Origin: Pichia kudriavzevii
Taxonomy: Eukaryota; Ascomycota; Pichiomycetes; Pichiales; Pichiaceae
Direction of reading: 5' to 3'
DNA: 64,000 nt
Assembly (NCBI RefSeq): GCF_003054445.1
Contig: NC_042510.1
Span: 744,001 to 808,000 of the forward strand
The notes beneath the pieces were generated by a model, which was given only the letters and a program-made list of their open reading frames with translations, did no database searches and had not been told where the DNA came from. Below are positions 28,909 through 37,627 of the stretch, piece after piece. Every line of letters starts with the position of its first letter. Positions within the stretch are counted from its first letter, which is position 1. The translations under genes and the position numbers were made by a program.

Positions 28909-30456
28909 TTATATATCCAGTAGTTCGTTATCCCATAACTCAGATTCATCGATCGAATCTCCTAACGAATTCTTTTCTATTTCAGGTGTAGTCAATTCTT
29001 TGGTGTTTTTATCGTCATTTATTTCAGGCTCTGAGTTTCCGTTTCTAGAAATGGAACGAATAACTTCCTTAGCAGCATTTTTGTCCACCTCAATATGGTC
29101 ATTAACTATATTCATACTTGGTCTTTTCTTATGCTGAATATGTTGACTGTAGGATCGACGTTTAGATATTGACGCTGTCCTAATCCTAACCTTCGGATTG
29201 TCATTTCCGGGCGATTCGTCTTTAATTGGTGAAGATGTTATTGGAAGCTCATGTTCGGGTTCTTCTTCAATCAACAAGTTTGATTTAACGTCATTAACAA
29301 ATGACCAGATATGTTGTGATACAGATTGCATAACGTCAGCACTGGAGCTTGCAGTATCAGAGACTAATGATCTAATTGGTGCGCTGTATTGCGCATCTCT
29401 ATCAGCTGCTTTATCATTGACGTTATAACTCATATCAATGAGCTTTAAATCTTCATTTTCTTCATCTGGTATTTGAAGCTTTTCAAACTCTTTTGTTATA
29501 AGATTATCAAATTGCTGGAATAAACTAAGAGGTTTAGAGAACCATGATTGTCTCTTATCATATTTGTTATTCAGAGTTGTATCATTGGTATTTGTTTGTA
29601 CCGAAGAGTCAACCCCTGAGTAATTTATCAAGGGGTCATTTGTAGAACTCGATGGCTTCATTACACATTTATGTATGCTGGTTGGTGATTTTGGAATATT
29701 TTGATCTATCCTGTGACGAGACTGTTCATTATTCTGCTGTTTCAAATTTCTCAATAATTGTTTCTCAATACTCAGTTTTAGTCGTTTAAGGTCATTTTCA
29801 CTTTCTCTTTTCCTTTTCAAAAGGTCATTCAACTGATTTTTAATTTCAAGTAGTTCCATCTCCTTAGAAGCCAACAGACGAAATTTATCAGACAGTGGAT
29901 CTTCTATCTTATTCTCTTCGGCCTGGGACTTTGGAATTGATGGCGTTGGAGAGTTGATTATTGACGAAACATCAGAATTATTTGTTTCTATACTAGATCG
30001 TGCTCCGGGCTCGCTATCGCTTTTATACTGTGATAGGGATATAGAGGTGAAACCTTCTTGTTTTAGTGGAGTCGTAAACAGCTGTCTTCGGGGAGTATGT
30101 TCCTTGTCTCTAGTTGTGTCATTGAGAGACGAAGTTCCAATAACATTGAGCCCTAAATTAATCCCCTTCCTAACACTATTAGATCTAGAGAGTGTAGAAT
30201 TACAACTTGCTCCACTGAAGCTCCTAAGATGCCCTCGCACCGGAGATTTAGACCCAGAACTTATCGTTGAAGATCTTACCAAACTTCCATTTCTATTTCT
30301 GGTGTGTCTAGAATCAGGGGTTTTAAAGCTCAATTGCGGCTCTTTAGAAACCGTCCCTATGTTTTTCGATTTTGGTGAGTTTTCCCTGGTGATTGGCAAG
30401 TCATTCCCCGCTATCAGCTTTGGAACATTAGATTCATCCTGTAATCGATTCCCCAT
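28909..30456 (-). CDS. TDA11: Tda11-family protein
   Basis: 515 residues (504 in S. cerevisiae Tda11). Mostly disordered and Ser/Thr/Asn-rich. Three conserved islands identify it: a short coiled coil (LLASKEMELLEIKNQLNDL, about 193-211), a W-F-S-K-P-L-S-L-F-x-Q-F-D block (about 307-320), and SVSQHIWSFVNDVKSNLL (about 377-394). The same three islands occur in the same order in Tda11. Its biochemical role is unknown; the S. cerevisiae name comes from sensitivity to topoisomerase I damage. The start is an ATG at 30454-30456. Confidence 0.82.
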   Translation of the reverse strand: MGNRLQDESNVPKLIAGNDLPITRENSPKSKNIGTVSKEPQLSFKTPDSRHTRNRNGSLVRSSTISSGSKSPVRGHLRSFSGASCNSTLSRSNSVRKGINLGLNVIGTSSLNDTTRDKEHTPRRQLFTTPLKQEGFTSISLSQYKSDSEPGARSSIETNNSDVSSIINSPTPSIPKSQAEENKIEDPLSDKFRLLASKEMELLEIKNQLNDLLKRKRESENDLKRLKLSIEKQLLRNLKQQNNEQSRHRIDQNIPKSPTSIHKCVMKPSSSTNDPLINYSGVDSSVQTNTNDTTLNNKYDKRQSWFSKPLSLFQQFDNLITKEFEKLQIPDEENEDLKLIDMSYNVNDKAADRDAQYSAPIRSLVSDTASSSADVMQSVSQHIWSFVNDVKSNLLIEEEPEHELPITSSPIKDESPGNDNPKVRIRTASISKRRSYSQHIQHKKRPSMNIVNDHIEVDKNAAKEVIRSISRNGNSEPEINDDKNTKELTTPEIEKNSLGDSIDESELWDNELLDI

Positions 30457-30824
30457 TGTTGTTACTATGTGAGATTGCCCAATCTATTGTAGATAATTTT
30501 TCTTATTTTTTTGCTCTTAAAAGGATGTTCCCCTGACTGATATATCTTTCCCTTGGTATGAATGAGGCACAAATAGAACTGTTCCGAAATCTACTTGATG
30601 CCGAAGAGAAAGTGTCTGGGATGAGACTGGTTAAAGAGAAAACACGGAATTTTAGATGTGCGTGAAACAAAACATGAAAACAAACCAGTATTTGGTGGTG
30701 TAGCGAGGACATCAATACGCATCTACTATAAATCCCCGGTTAAAAAAAAAAGTGAGTGGAGAAACTGACAAAATATCCGTCATTTTGGCAAGGTTTCATC
30801 AAAGTGATACAGGCAATAAAAGAA
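30457..30824. other. Divergent promoter interval TDA11/PIH1
   Basis: 368 bases with no gene. The PIH1 frame is open from about 30756 but lacks ATG until 30825. GAA/TTC triplets at about 30576-30590 look like a heat-shock element at first sight but have the wrong spacing. No element is assigned. Confidence 0.5.
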
Positions 30825-31841
30825 ATGACATTTTTAAAGGATACCAGAGCCGTGCAATTGGAGGAGATTGAACTTGTTCCTCATTTTGTAATAAAAACAA
30901 AAATCTTTACACCTTACAAGGGATTTTTATCCGGCACAAAACTATTTATCAATGTGTGCACGAACTGTAAAATTCCTACAAAGCCAGTGAAGGATTCAAA
31001 AGGTAAAGTTATCGAAGACTTTGATCCGAAATCTGTATTTGTGAGTATATCGAATGGAGAATGGGAGATCCCCATTTTAACGACTCCGGAGACTAGGGAG
31101 ACAGTTGACAAGAAGGGCAACAAGTCAATTCTAATAGACTGTGTTATAAATGATAAATACATGATGTGGTGTATGTTGAATGAAGATTTGAAAGACATAT
31201 TGGTCCAATGGTGTATTGATGCTGTGGAATTTCAAATTGGAGGTGAATTTATGGTGGATCGAGATTCAATAAGCCTGCCTAAAAGGACATACATGGGAGA
31301 ACACCCTGATAAAATTCAGATTGATCTGAAACACCTAGAGGAGAGTACTCAAGAATTGGAAAAACTGAGTAGGGACATGTATGAGGGAAAAGACGATCCA
31401 ATTAATTTTGTGAATGCACAGCGATTGGACGAACTTGAACAGGATGACCGCAATGATTTACCACCATTAATTCCACAAGAAAGCAAGAAAAGTGGATTGA
31501 TAATTGAAGTTGATGAGTCTGATAGGGCAGAAAAGAAAAAAGCCAAAATTGAACCTGCCAAAGAGACGCCAAATAAGAGCATTAGATTTGAGGTTGAAGT
31601 TTCCAAATTAGAAGCTAACAAGACAAAACTGAATCACAAGTACGAATTACGAATAACCTCACAACTACAGAGTGCGAGTGATTATGAACTAAGCTTGAAT
31701 GTCAAGGAAAAAGAGCTCCTCATATACAACCCAGAGAGCAGATCCAAGTTGAACTTTCCATTACCATTGGATATAACATGTGAAGATATAACTTCATTTT
31801 ATGTTAAACCCGAAAAAAAACTTTACGTGTACATTAAATAG
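30825..31841 (+). CDS. PIH1: R2TP complex subunit Pih1
   Basis: 338 residues (344 in S. cerevisiae). It links Tah1/Hsp90 to the Rvb1/2 ATPases in assembly of box C/D snoRNPs, RNA polymerase and PIKK complexes. The PIH1 domain occupies the first 180 residues: PHFVIKTKIF, KLFINVCTNCKIP, EWEIPILTTP, CVINDKYM and LKDILVQWCIDAVE. A charged linker with acidic patches follows, then a C-terminal CS-like domain (about 250-338: KYELRIT, YELSLNVKEKELLIYN). The ATG at 30825 gives MTFL, aligning with the short S. cerevisiae N-terminus. It is convergent with the next gene, 100 bases apart. Confidence 0.93.
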   Translation: MTFLKDTRAVQLEEIELVPHFVIKTKIFTPYKGFLSGTKLFINVCTNCKIPTKPVKDSKGKVIEDFDPKSVFVSISNGEWEIPILTTPETRETVDKKGNKSILIDCVINDKYMMWCMLNEDLKDILVQWCIDAVEFQIGGEFMVDRDSISLPKRTYMGEHPDKIQIDLKHLEESTQELEKLSRDMYEGKDDPINFVNAQRLDELEQDDRNDLPPLIPQESKKSGLIIEVDESDRAEKKKAKIEPAKETPNKSIRFEVEVSKLEANKTKLNHKYELRITSQLQSASDYELSLNVKEKELLIYNPESRSKLNFPLPLDITCEDITSFYVKPEKKLYVYIK

Positions 31842-31941
31842 TGTTTTAATTTTTATCTGTTTTTTTTTCTCATCTTCCCAATTCGAATAGGTTCTAATGT
31901 GAGGTGTGTAATACAAAGTTGAATCAAACATGGTAATGTTA

Positions 31942-34932
31942 TCAGTTCGCATCATCCTGGGATCCTTGTTCGGTTTCATCATCCGATGATGCTGAACCTG
32001 AGTCCAAAGAAGAGGTATCAGAATCTGAGTCGGAATTCATATCAGAGCTTGACTCTGTTTCACTGCTATTCGGACTCCCTAATCCACGAATGTCTTCTCT
32101 CTTTTCTTTTCTTCTTTTTAGTATTACTTTCTCTTCTTCATCTGGGACCCAAGTAACTCCTAGCTTGAGCCCGGCAACCATGAATCCCAAAACACCTGGC
32201 TTGAATCTCGTTGGCTTTTCGCTAATTTGGCCACTGTGATCGTTGATCCATACATATTCACCAACAGAGGATGCTTCTTCAATACCTGAAATCACATGAG
32301 GTTTATCCTCGTATATGGAAATGGCATTATCTTCATCCACAAGATATATAAACCCATCTTGATTTGTAAAGATCCGCCTCACCCCCCTCTTGAAGGACCG
32401 AGAATTTTGACTTAACTCGGCCAATCGGTTTCCTCTTGATATATAGAGAAGACGTTTATTTTGTAAATCGTACGTCATATCTGTTTTTATCTCTTGTGTG
32501 ATTGAGAAATCCGTCTTTCTCTTTGTAGTTGCCGCCCTGTAGGAAGAAACATGTAATCCCGAATAATACTTCCCATAATAAGGTTCGATATGAATGGGGA
32601 AATATGTATCTATTGGTTTGTAATTAACTAGTTGGAACGAATGGTTCCTATATTCTAACTGGATCAAGAAGGATGTTTGGTTCAGCGTAAATGTGGATAT
32701 GATAATTGTTGGAGTTAAAGGATTGAGTTCCAAATCTAGCCTGACTTGGTAGATATCAGGAACGGAGAAAATACTGAAAATTTCTGCACTTTTATCATTG
32801 TAAAGAGCAAGCTGGGATTGGGAATAGATGAGAGATAGTGAATCAGAATATTGGATTCGTTCTTTAACGATGCCGCTAATAGGAAACTCATGAAACCGAG
32901 GGGTTGCACTTTCTGTTATACGGTACAGTCCCGACGTTACCGAGATGTATGTTTCAGAAGAACTTGTTTTCATGTATGATAATACATCACCATCAAATTT
33001 GTAAATTTCCTCAAGTTTATTTGAATTTTTATAGTTTACGATTGACAAGGTATTACCAATGGCAACTATCGTTGCCTTCCCCAAGGATGTCAAGAATTTT
33101 ATTTTCAGCGATTGCAAGATGAGAACACATTCATATGTGACAGAGTTGAATTCCCATAAGGAGCCAGAATAAGTGAGGACATACAACCTATTCAAGGAGT
33201 TAGGAACACGTTCTACATCTTTAATGGGATCTTCAGGGCTCCAAGGAATTGAAAGCGAACCAATGAGCAGCTTAGTTTCGTTGAATAGTGCATAACTTTG
33301 TAGAAGTTCTTCTGCATCGATACCATCAATTTTAGCATCTCGGTGGCATTCTGAGTTGGATAGCCTTTTAATATTCAAAGGTGTGAATGGTATTTCACAA
33401 AAAGAATAGCCACCTTTTGGATAGGGGTGGATAATGACCAACAACCTCGCATCTGTATATATTATGGATGCATCTTTAGAGATACTAAGGGCACCAACGG
33501 TACCTTTATTTATGACCTGGATTTCCTCTTCATCTTCAAGATACTCAATTGAGTCTCTGTAGATTCTAATATTAGGGGCGACTGCGCAAACATCGTCATG
33601 CAAATCAGTCTGCACCTCTCCGTTAAGGTAATACCTATTATTTGACCTTGTCAAAAAGCGGTGATTATCGACAAACCCCAACAACGAATGCCCACCGTGT
33701 GGATGTAGACGAAGGACGTCGATGTTGTTTGTCTCTTTGGCCAGGATGCTATTATGTCCATCAGTGAAGGAAATGACAAGGTCATTTGAATCTGTTGAAT
33801 ATGCATATGATATTCCAGTGAAGAGATTGGACTGATCGAATCTGTGAAGGGTATTATGGATGTATCCTGTTTGATGGGACACTCTGTCGATGGTCAACAA
33901 CCCCGTATGCTGACCATGTAGGATGATATGCTTGGTAGTTATGTTGACTTGGTCTGCTATTATGGGTAGAGGGGTATTCAAGAGGGGGGTAATCGACTTG
34001 GTTTTGATATTTAGTTGGAAGACCCCACCAACGTCTGTTACGGCAATGAGGAAGTTGGAGTTTTCCATTCTCGAAGCACAGGTGATGTTCCCCTGTAATT
34101 GGAAAGGTGGATAAATGCGATCTTCGATTAGGTCTGAATAATGCAGAGTATCGAAGATGGAAACTATCAAATGGGATGCTTTGAATTCCAAAAGCTGGAA
34201 GTGGAATAGCGGGGAGGTGGAGGAAGAAAGAAATGAGGTTGTCTTTGGGGCTATACTTTCCCTATTAATTTTCCCCTGATCACTAAGACACTCTGTGAAT
34301 ATTTGGATTGGTTCGAAAGTGAACACGGCGATGGAGCTACTATCTATGGATATCGAATGTGTGGATGATGAGTACTGGAGAGACACATTTTCGATAGGGG
34401 TAGAATAGACAATGGCCATTGAGGATACCGGCTGCAAAGAGGAAGAGGGTGATGTCTCGTGTAGTTTGGTGTAGCTGATACGGTTGAATGTGTATCCGCA
34501 TATGGAGCGGTGCCAATGGTGTGTATCTGGCAACAACTTGATGTTGGGGGTGTTGGCCATGGTCTGGTATGAGATGATGTTTGTCGAAGACCTGTCTTTG
34601 GAAACTGATTCGACAAAGAGTGCATCCCAATGGTTTAAGTACTTTACAGTACGAGTCACCAATTGCCTCTGTGATTGGTAGTGCAGTGTTCCATTAGAGG
34701 AGTTGTAACTATAATAGACCAAGTTTGTTGGAGTGACAACGACGATTCCGTTTGCGGTTTCAAGTATTTTCTTTTCACCATGGAGAAGCTGGTACTGCGG
34801 GATCGACTCCTGTACTTGCATGTGAGAGAAGGAGATAGAAAGGGGATAGCTTTTCCCAGTGGAGGGAGCTGCTCTGTGGAGGTGATAGTTGCAGTATTCA
34901 AGTTGAGTTTTAGAAAAAAGTGTGTGGAGCAT
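31942..34932 (-). CDS. Unrecognised large protein, possibly a CPSF160/DDB1/Mms1-type beta-propeller
   Basis: 996 residues from the first ATG (34930-34932). Another in-frame ATG at 34821 (MQVQESIPQYQLL) may be the true start, because the first 37 residues are Ser/His-rich and leader-like and neither ATG has a strong context. The body is almost wholly short beta-strand-like segments with alternating hydrophobics, no membrane helix and no obvious enzymatic motif. That texture and the length recall the propellers of Rse1, Cft1, Ddb1 and Mms1, but no family signature is clear. The C-terminus is an acidic Ser/Asp tail of about 50 residues (SDMNSDSDSDTSS). The frame is uninterrupted and codon use is normal, so it is a real gene of unknown role. 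Confidence 0.6.
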   Translation of the reverse strand: MLHTLFSKTQLEYCNYHLHRAAPSTGKSYPLSISFSHMQVQESIPQYQLLHGEKKILETANGIVVVTPTNLVYYSYNSSNGTLHYQSQRQLVTRTVKYLNHWDALFVESVSKDRSSTNIISYQTMANTPNIKLLPDTHHWHRSICGYTFNRISYTKLHETSPSSSLQPVSSMAIVYSTPIENVSLQYSSSTHSISIDSSSIAVFTFEPIQIFTECLSDQGKINRESIAPKTTSFLSSSTSPLFHFQLLEFKASHLIVSIFDTLHYSDLIEDRIYPPFQLQGNITCASRMENSNFLIAVTDVGGVFQLNIKTKSITPLLNTPLPIIADQVNITTKHIILHGQHTGLLTIDRVSHQTGYIHNTLHRFDQSNLFTGISYAYSTDSNDLVISFTDGHNSILAKETNNIDVLRLHPHGGHSLLGFVDNHRFLTRSNNRYYLNGEVQTDLHDDVCAVAPNIRIYRDSIEYLEDEEEIQVINKGTVGALSISKDASIIYTDARLLVIIHPYPKGGYSFCEIPFTPLNIKRLSNSECHRDAKIDGIDAEELLQSYALFNETKLLIGSLSIPWSPEDPIKDVERVPNSLNRLYVLTYSGSLWEFNSVTYECVLILQSLKIKFLTSLGKATIVAIGNTLSIVNYKNSNKLEEIYKFDGDVLSYMKTSSSETYISVTSGLYRITESATPRFHEFPISGIVKERIQYSDSLSLIYSQSQLALYNDKSAEIFSIFSVPDIYQVRLDLELNPLTPTIIISTFTLNQTSFLIQLEYRNHSFQLVNYKPIDTYFPIHIEPYYGKYYSGLHVSSYRAATTKRKTDFSITQEIKTDMTYDLQNKRLLYISRGNRLAELSQNSRSFKRGVRRIFTNQDGFIYLVDEDNAISIYEDKPHVISGIEEASSVGEYVWINDHSGQISEKPTRFKPGVLGFMVAGLKLGVTWVPDEEEKVILKRRKEKREDIRGLGSPNSSETESSSDMNSDSDSDTSSLDSGSASSDDETEQGSQDDAN

Positions 34933-35099
34933 GAAAAATAGCAACGGTGAGAAGGAAAAAAAAGCGATTACACGAAACGAACAAGTAGATCAAGGCATCA
35001 TACAGTAGATGAGAGGATCAGTAGAGGGGTCCAATTACAAGAAATTGTATAGAGTGTATAAACAGAGGAGAATAGTCATTTTAGTTTTTTTCAGGGTTT

Positions 35100-35780
35100 C
35101 TATATATAAAGTTCGTTTGGGTTTGTTGAGTTTGACCTTGAGAATTTGAAGTTGAAACCTAGAGCTGAAGATAAGCTTGACAAGTTGAGCAAAGCTTTAT
35201 TAATAATGGACCTGACCAAGTTTGCCGATTTTGCCGCCTTATTGTTGCCATGATCTGAAGTTTGAGCTGCAGCCAGAGGTAGGGCGTTTTCATTTGATGA
35301 GATGGAGATGAAGAGGGCGAAGGGGACTAGCCAGATGCAAATGGCAAAGAAGGATGCGATTTCTGTGAAGGAAGGGTAGTGAGGGGGGACAAAGTCTGGG
35401 GCGAGTCGTTCGTCTATGGATGGGATGTAAGGGTTATTAAAGTGGTTGAACCATAGGTAATGGTTAAGAAAAGCCAGAACTGCTGAGGCGATAAAGGTGA
35501 TATTTGAGAGATGGATATTGGGGAAATGTTTTAAATTTTGGTAGTAGATCAAGTTTGATGCTAGCGAAAACAAGGTCAATTTTATTGGGAAGTTATCAAA
35601 GACTACCAATAGGAGCATAATAGAGGAGACGGTCAATATCGATCTATTTAGGAAACGTTTGGTGAAGCTCAAGTTTTCCTCAATAATTTCGGAGATGTAA
35701 TAAAGACCTGCGGCAATGGAGAGGGTAGCGACAATGAAGCCCAGGATTGCGCCTGCAATGGCCAAGATCTGGATAAACAT
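35100..35780 (-). CDS. SVP26: Svp26, early-Golgi/ER membrane cargo adaptor
   Basis: 226 residues (228 in S. cerevisiae). TEX261-family membrane protein that packs glycosyltransferases such as Ktr3 and Mnn2 into COPII vesicles. Four hydrophobic segments are visible: residues 5-30, 47-70, 90-110 and about 135-160. NHYLWFNHF lies between helices 3 and 4, and a soluble Ser/Asn-rich tail closes the protein. The ATG (35778-35780) places the first helix at the N-terminus, as in the family. It is divergent from the CCCH zinc-finger gene across 1.85 kb. Confidence 0.92.
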   Translation of the reverse strand: MFIQILAIAGAILGFIVATLSIAAGLYYISEIIEENLSFTKRFLNRSILTVSSIMLLLVVFDNFPIKLTLFSLASNLIYYQNLKHFPNIHLSNITFIASAVLAFLNHYLWFNHFNNPYIPSIDERLAPDFVPPHYPSFTEIASFFAICIWLVPFALFISISSNENALPLAAAQTSDHGNNKAAKSANLVRSIINKALLNLSSLSSALGFNFKFSRSNSTNPNELYI

Positions 35781-35831
35781 AAGAGGGGCCTAGGGGTGTT
35801 TAAGGTTTCGAGAAAAGGAAGTGTGTGGATA

Positions 35832-35867
35832 TGCAACTAATACAAGTAATGCAACTAATACAAGTAA
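35832..35867. repeat. 18-base direct repeat, two copies
   Basis: Unit TGCAACTAATACAAGTAA occurs twice in tandem, followed by a diverged partial copy. It lies just upstream of the SVP26 start. Confidence 0.85.
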
Positions 35868-35997
35868 TGCAAATAGTAGAAATATTTTATACAAATAATG
35901 TAAAAATAATTCAAATATGAATCCAATTGCAAATGCAAGTGGGAATTTCAATTCAAACGCTGTACGAGAAACTTTTCAAAATAGGAGGAAAAAACAG

Positions 35998-36070
35998 TCG
36001 CGGGTTTGGTTTTTTTAATTTTCACAGTGTCGCGGGTTTGGCGGATTTTTTAATTTTCACAGTGTCGCGG
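35998..36070. repeat. 31-35-base repeat with GTCGCGG core, two copies plus a partial
   Basis: Each unit has GTCGCGGGTTTGG followed by a T-run, then AATTTTCACAGT. The second copy has a CGGA insertion and the third begins GTCGCGG and diverges. The GTCGCGG core is the most constant part and may be a protein site. Confidence 0.85.
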
Positions 36071-36512
36071 TTCCAGCGGTGAAGCCTTCTCTCCCCCCCT
36101 TCATAAGAAACCCTTTGCATTTCCATTTTCGTATTTTTTTGTTTTGTTTTTTTTTTTGTTGAGACGGACAACAGAGACCGCGCAAGCTTCCTGTAGAACT
36201 ATAAAAGGGGGGTCATATGCGTGTCTCTTATTATGTTTACCCGGTAATTGAAGAAAGTGAACCTTTTGAACCTTGTATCTTTTAAATAACAAATATATGG
36301 ACTATATCAGCCTGTGATGAGTGGGTGCCTATTATAGGACTCTCTAAGATACATACACTACCCGTGTATGTCCTCGTTTAGCGGGTTGTTTTTTCTCTCC
36401 CTCATTAGAGGGGGATAAGGAGGGCTTGCCATGCGGGGGGATGCAGAGATGTTGTGCCCCCATAACCACACTAGCAACAGTGATGTTCTGAGGCTGTTAG
36501 TATAGTATTGTT

Positions 36513-36578
36513 TATTGGTTTGTATTAGTGTATTGGTTTGTATTAGTGTATTGGTTTGTATTGGTTTGTATTGGTTGT
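36513..36578. repeat. TATTGGTTTG minisatellite
   Basis: Unit TATTGGTTTGTATTAGTG (18 bases) in about two copies, then shortened TATTGGTTTG units of ten bases. In all, TATTGGTTTG or a close form appears about five times. The complement contains CCAAT, the core read by Hap/NF-Y complexes, so the array presents several CCAAT boxes. Confidence 0.85.
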
Positions 36579-36619
36579 GCAGTGAGGTATTTTGAAATAA
36601 CAAAGTCTCTGACTAAAAC

Positions 36620-36689
36620 CACGTGACCGCCGCATGCACACACGTAATCACACTTCTAACACGTGACTGCACACGTGACTGCACACGTG
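36620..36689. promoter_or_regulatory. Cluster of four CACGTG sites, three in a 12-base tandem array
   Basis: CACGTG occurs at 36620, 36660, 36672 and 36684. The last three are exactly 12 bases apart in a tandem unit CACGTGACTGCA, and each CACGTG is followed by AC. CACGTGAC is the preferred form for the yeast bHLH factor Cbf1, and Pho4 also reads CACGTG. The downstream gene is about 940 bases away. Binding is an inference. Confidence 0.75.
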
Positions 36690-37076
36690 ACCGCCCGCGC
36701 CTCGTTTCTTTTTCCCTGGCCCGCTCCGCTGCGCAGGTGGCGAGAACCCCGGCGTCCGTTACCCGTTCTCGCCCGAAAATGGGCTTCTTTCTTACCCCTT
36801 TAGTGGTATGAGAATCACCCCGTCTCGGCTCGCCCGCGCCCTCTTTTCCGTTCTCTCTTTCTCCGCCCCTCTCCGCTCGGATTACCACCCAGCCCATCTT
36901 TTCGGCCCCTCCCCACGGCAACTACCGCCGCTTCCTGTTAATAAGCCGTTCCTCTATCTTCACCAGTAGGTACTTCCCCCCCTCCCCCCCTCCACTGCTG
37001 AAATTGGTCCCCTACTACCTTCCCCCCTACTACCTTCCCCCCTGCCACCCTCCAACTCTGTCACTGTCTAGTTTGA

Positions 37077-37156
37077 CTTCTATTACACTAACTTATTACA
37101 CTAACTTATTACACTAACTTATTACAATAACGTATTACACTAACGTATTACATTAA
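37077..37156. repeat. 13-base minisatellite TTATTACACTAAC
   Basis: About six tandem copies, with the fourth to sixth carrying single-base variants (CGTATTACACTAA). It lies within the presumed TIS11 promoter or leader. Confidence 0.9.
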
Positions 37157-37273
37157 ACCACTAGACTAAACTATCGGCATTCTTGGTTGTCCGCTTCTCT
37201 CACTTTCTCCGCCAGCCTTGCTTTCACGTACTTTTTACTCTGTCGAATTCACCGTGGCACTTGTATTTGCCAC

Positions 37274-37342
37274 TTTGGCTTTTTTTCACTCCCCTTGGCT
37301 TTTTCTTAATCCCCTTGGCTTTTTTTACTCCCCTTGGCTTTT
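37274..37342. repeat. CTTGGCTTTTT repeat, four copies
   Basis: CCCCTTGGCTTTTT (first copy ACTTTGGCTTTTT) recurs about every 21-22 bases with short variable spacers such as ACT and CTTAAT. It is pyrimidine-rich on the plus strand and about 290 bases upstream of the TIS11 ATG, so probably in the leader or core promoter. Confidence 0.85.
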
Positions 37343-37627
37343 TCGTCCCTTCCCTGACATTTTCCTTCTCTCTCCTGATTTCGCTTCTTTGTTGAATCGC
37401 TGCTTACCCATTCCCGGATCTCACTTGTGCGCCCTCACTCTTATTTCTAATATATTTGGTATAAGTGCATCCACTTGAAAATATCTCTTCTGATATCACA
37501 TCCATATCCCCCCTCTTATATCACAACCTCTATTATTGCCATAACCACAACAACTGTTATCACCTCCACGATTACTACATCTACTACGAACAACACCCCT
37601 CTTGTTCTTGGAGAACCATCGGCAGCC

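Larger units (their letters stand above)
35781..37627. other. 1.85 kb minisatellite- and GC-rich regulatory interval SVP26/TIS11
   Basis: No convincing gene: the longest frames (for example 36613-36921 minus, Arg/Gly/Glu-rich) are products of repeats. The interval holds at least five distinct tandem-repeat families (listed separately), a TATA-like TATAAAAG at 36200-36207, two TTACCCG Reb1-type sites (36237-36243 and 36759-36765) and a cluster of CACGTG sites. About 36,600-36,950 is strikingly GC-rich for this AT-rich chromosome, with C/T strand asymmetry continuing to about 37,060. It most likely contains a long promoter and 5' leader of the zinc-finger gene. Confidence 0.7.

Noticed and set aside
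30570-30595. Heat-shock element upstream of PIH1 (GAA/TTC/GAA triplets)
   Set aside because: Spacing between triplets is 3 and 1 bases instead of 2, so it does not fit the nGAAnnTTC pattern.
36613-36921. 102-codon minus-strand frame rich in Arg, Gly and Glu
   Set aside because: It is produced by the GC-rich repeats (RVQSRVQSRVRS is the CACGTGACTGCA array translated) and lies in a promoter block.
35781-37400. CRISPR-like array
   Set aside because: The repeats are contiguous minisatellites of several unrelated families without unique spacers, in a eukaryotic chromosome.
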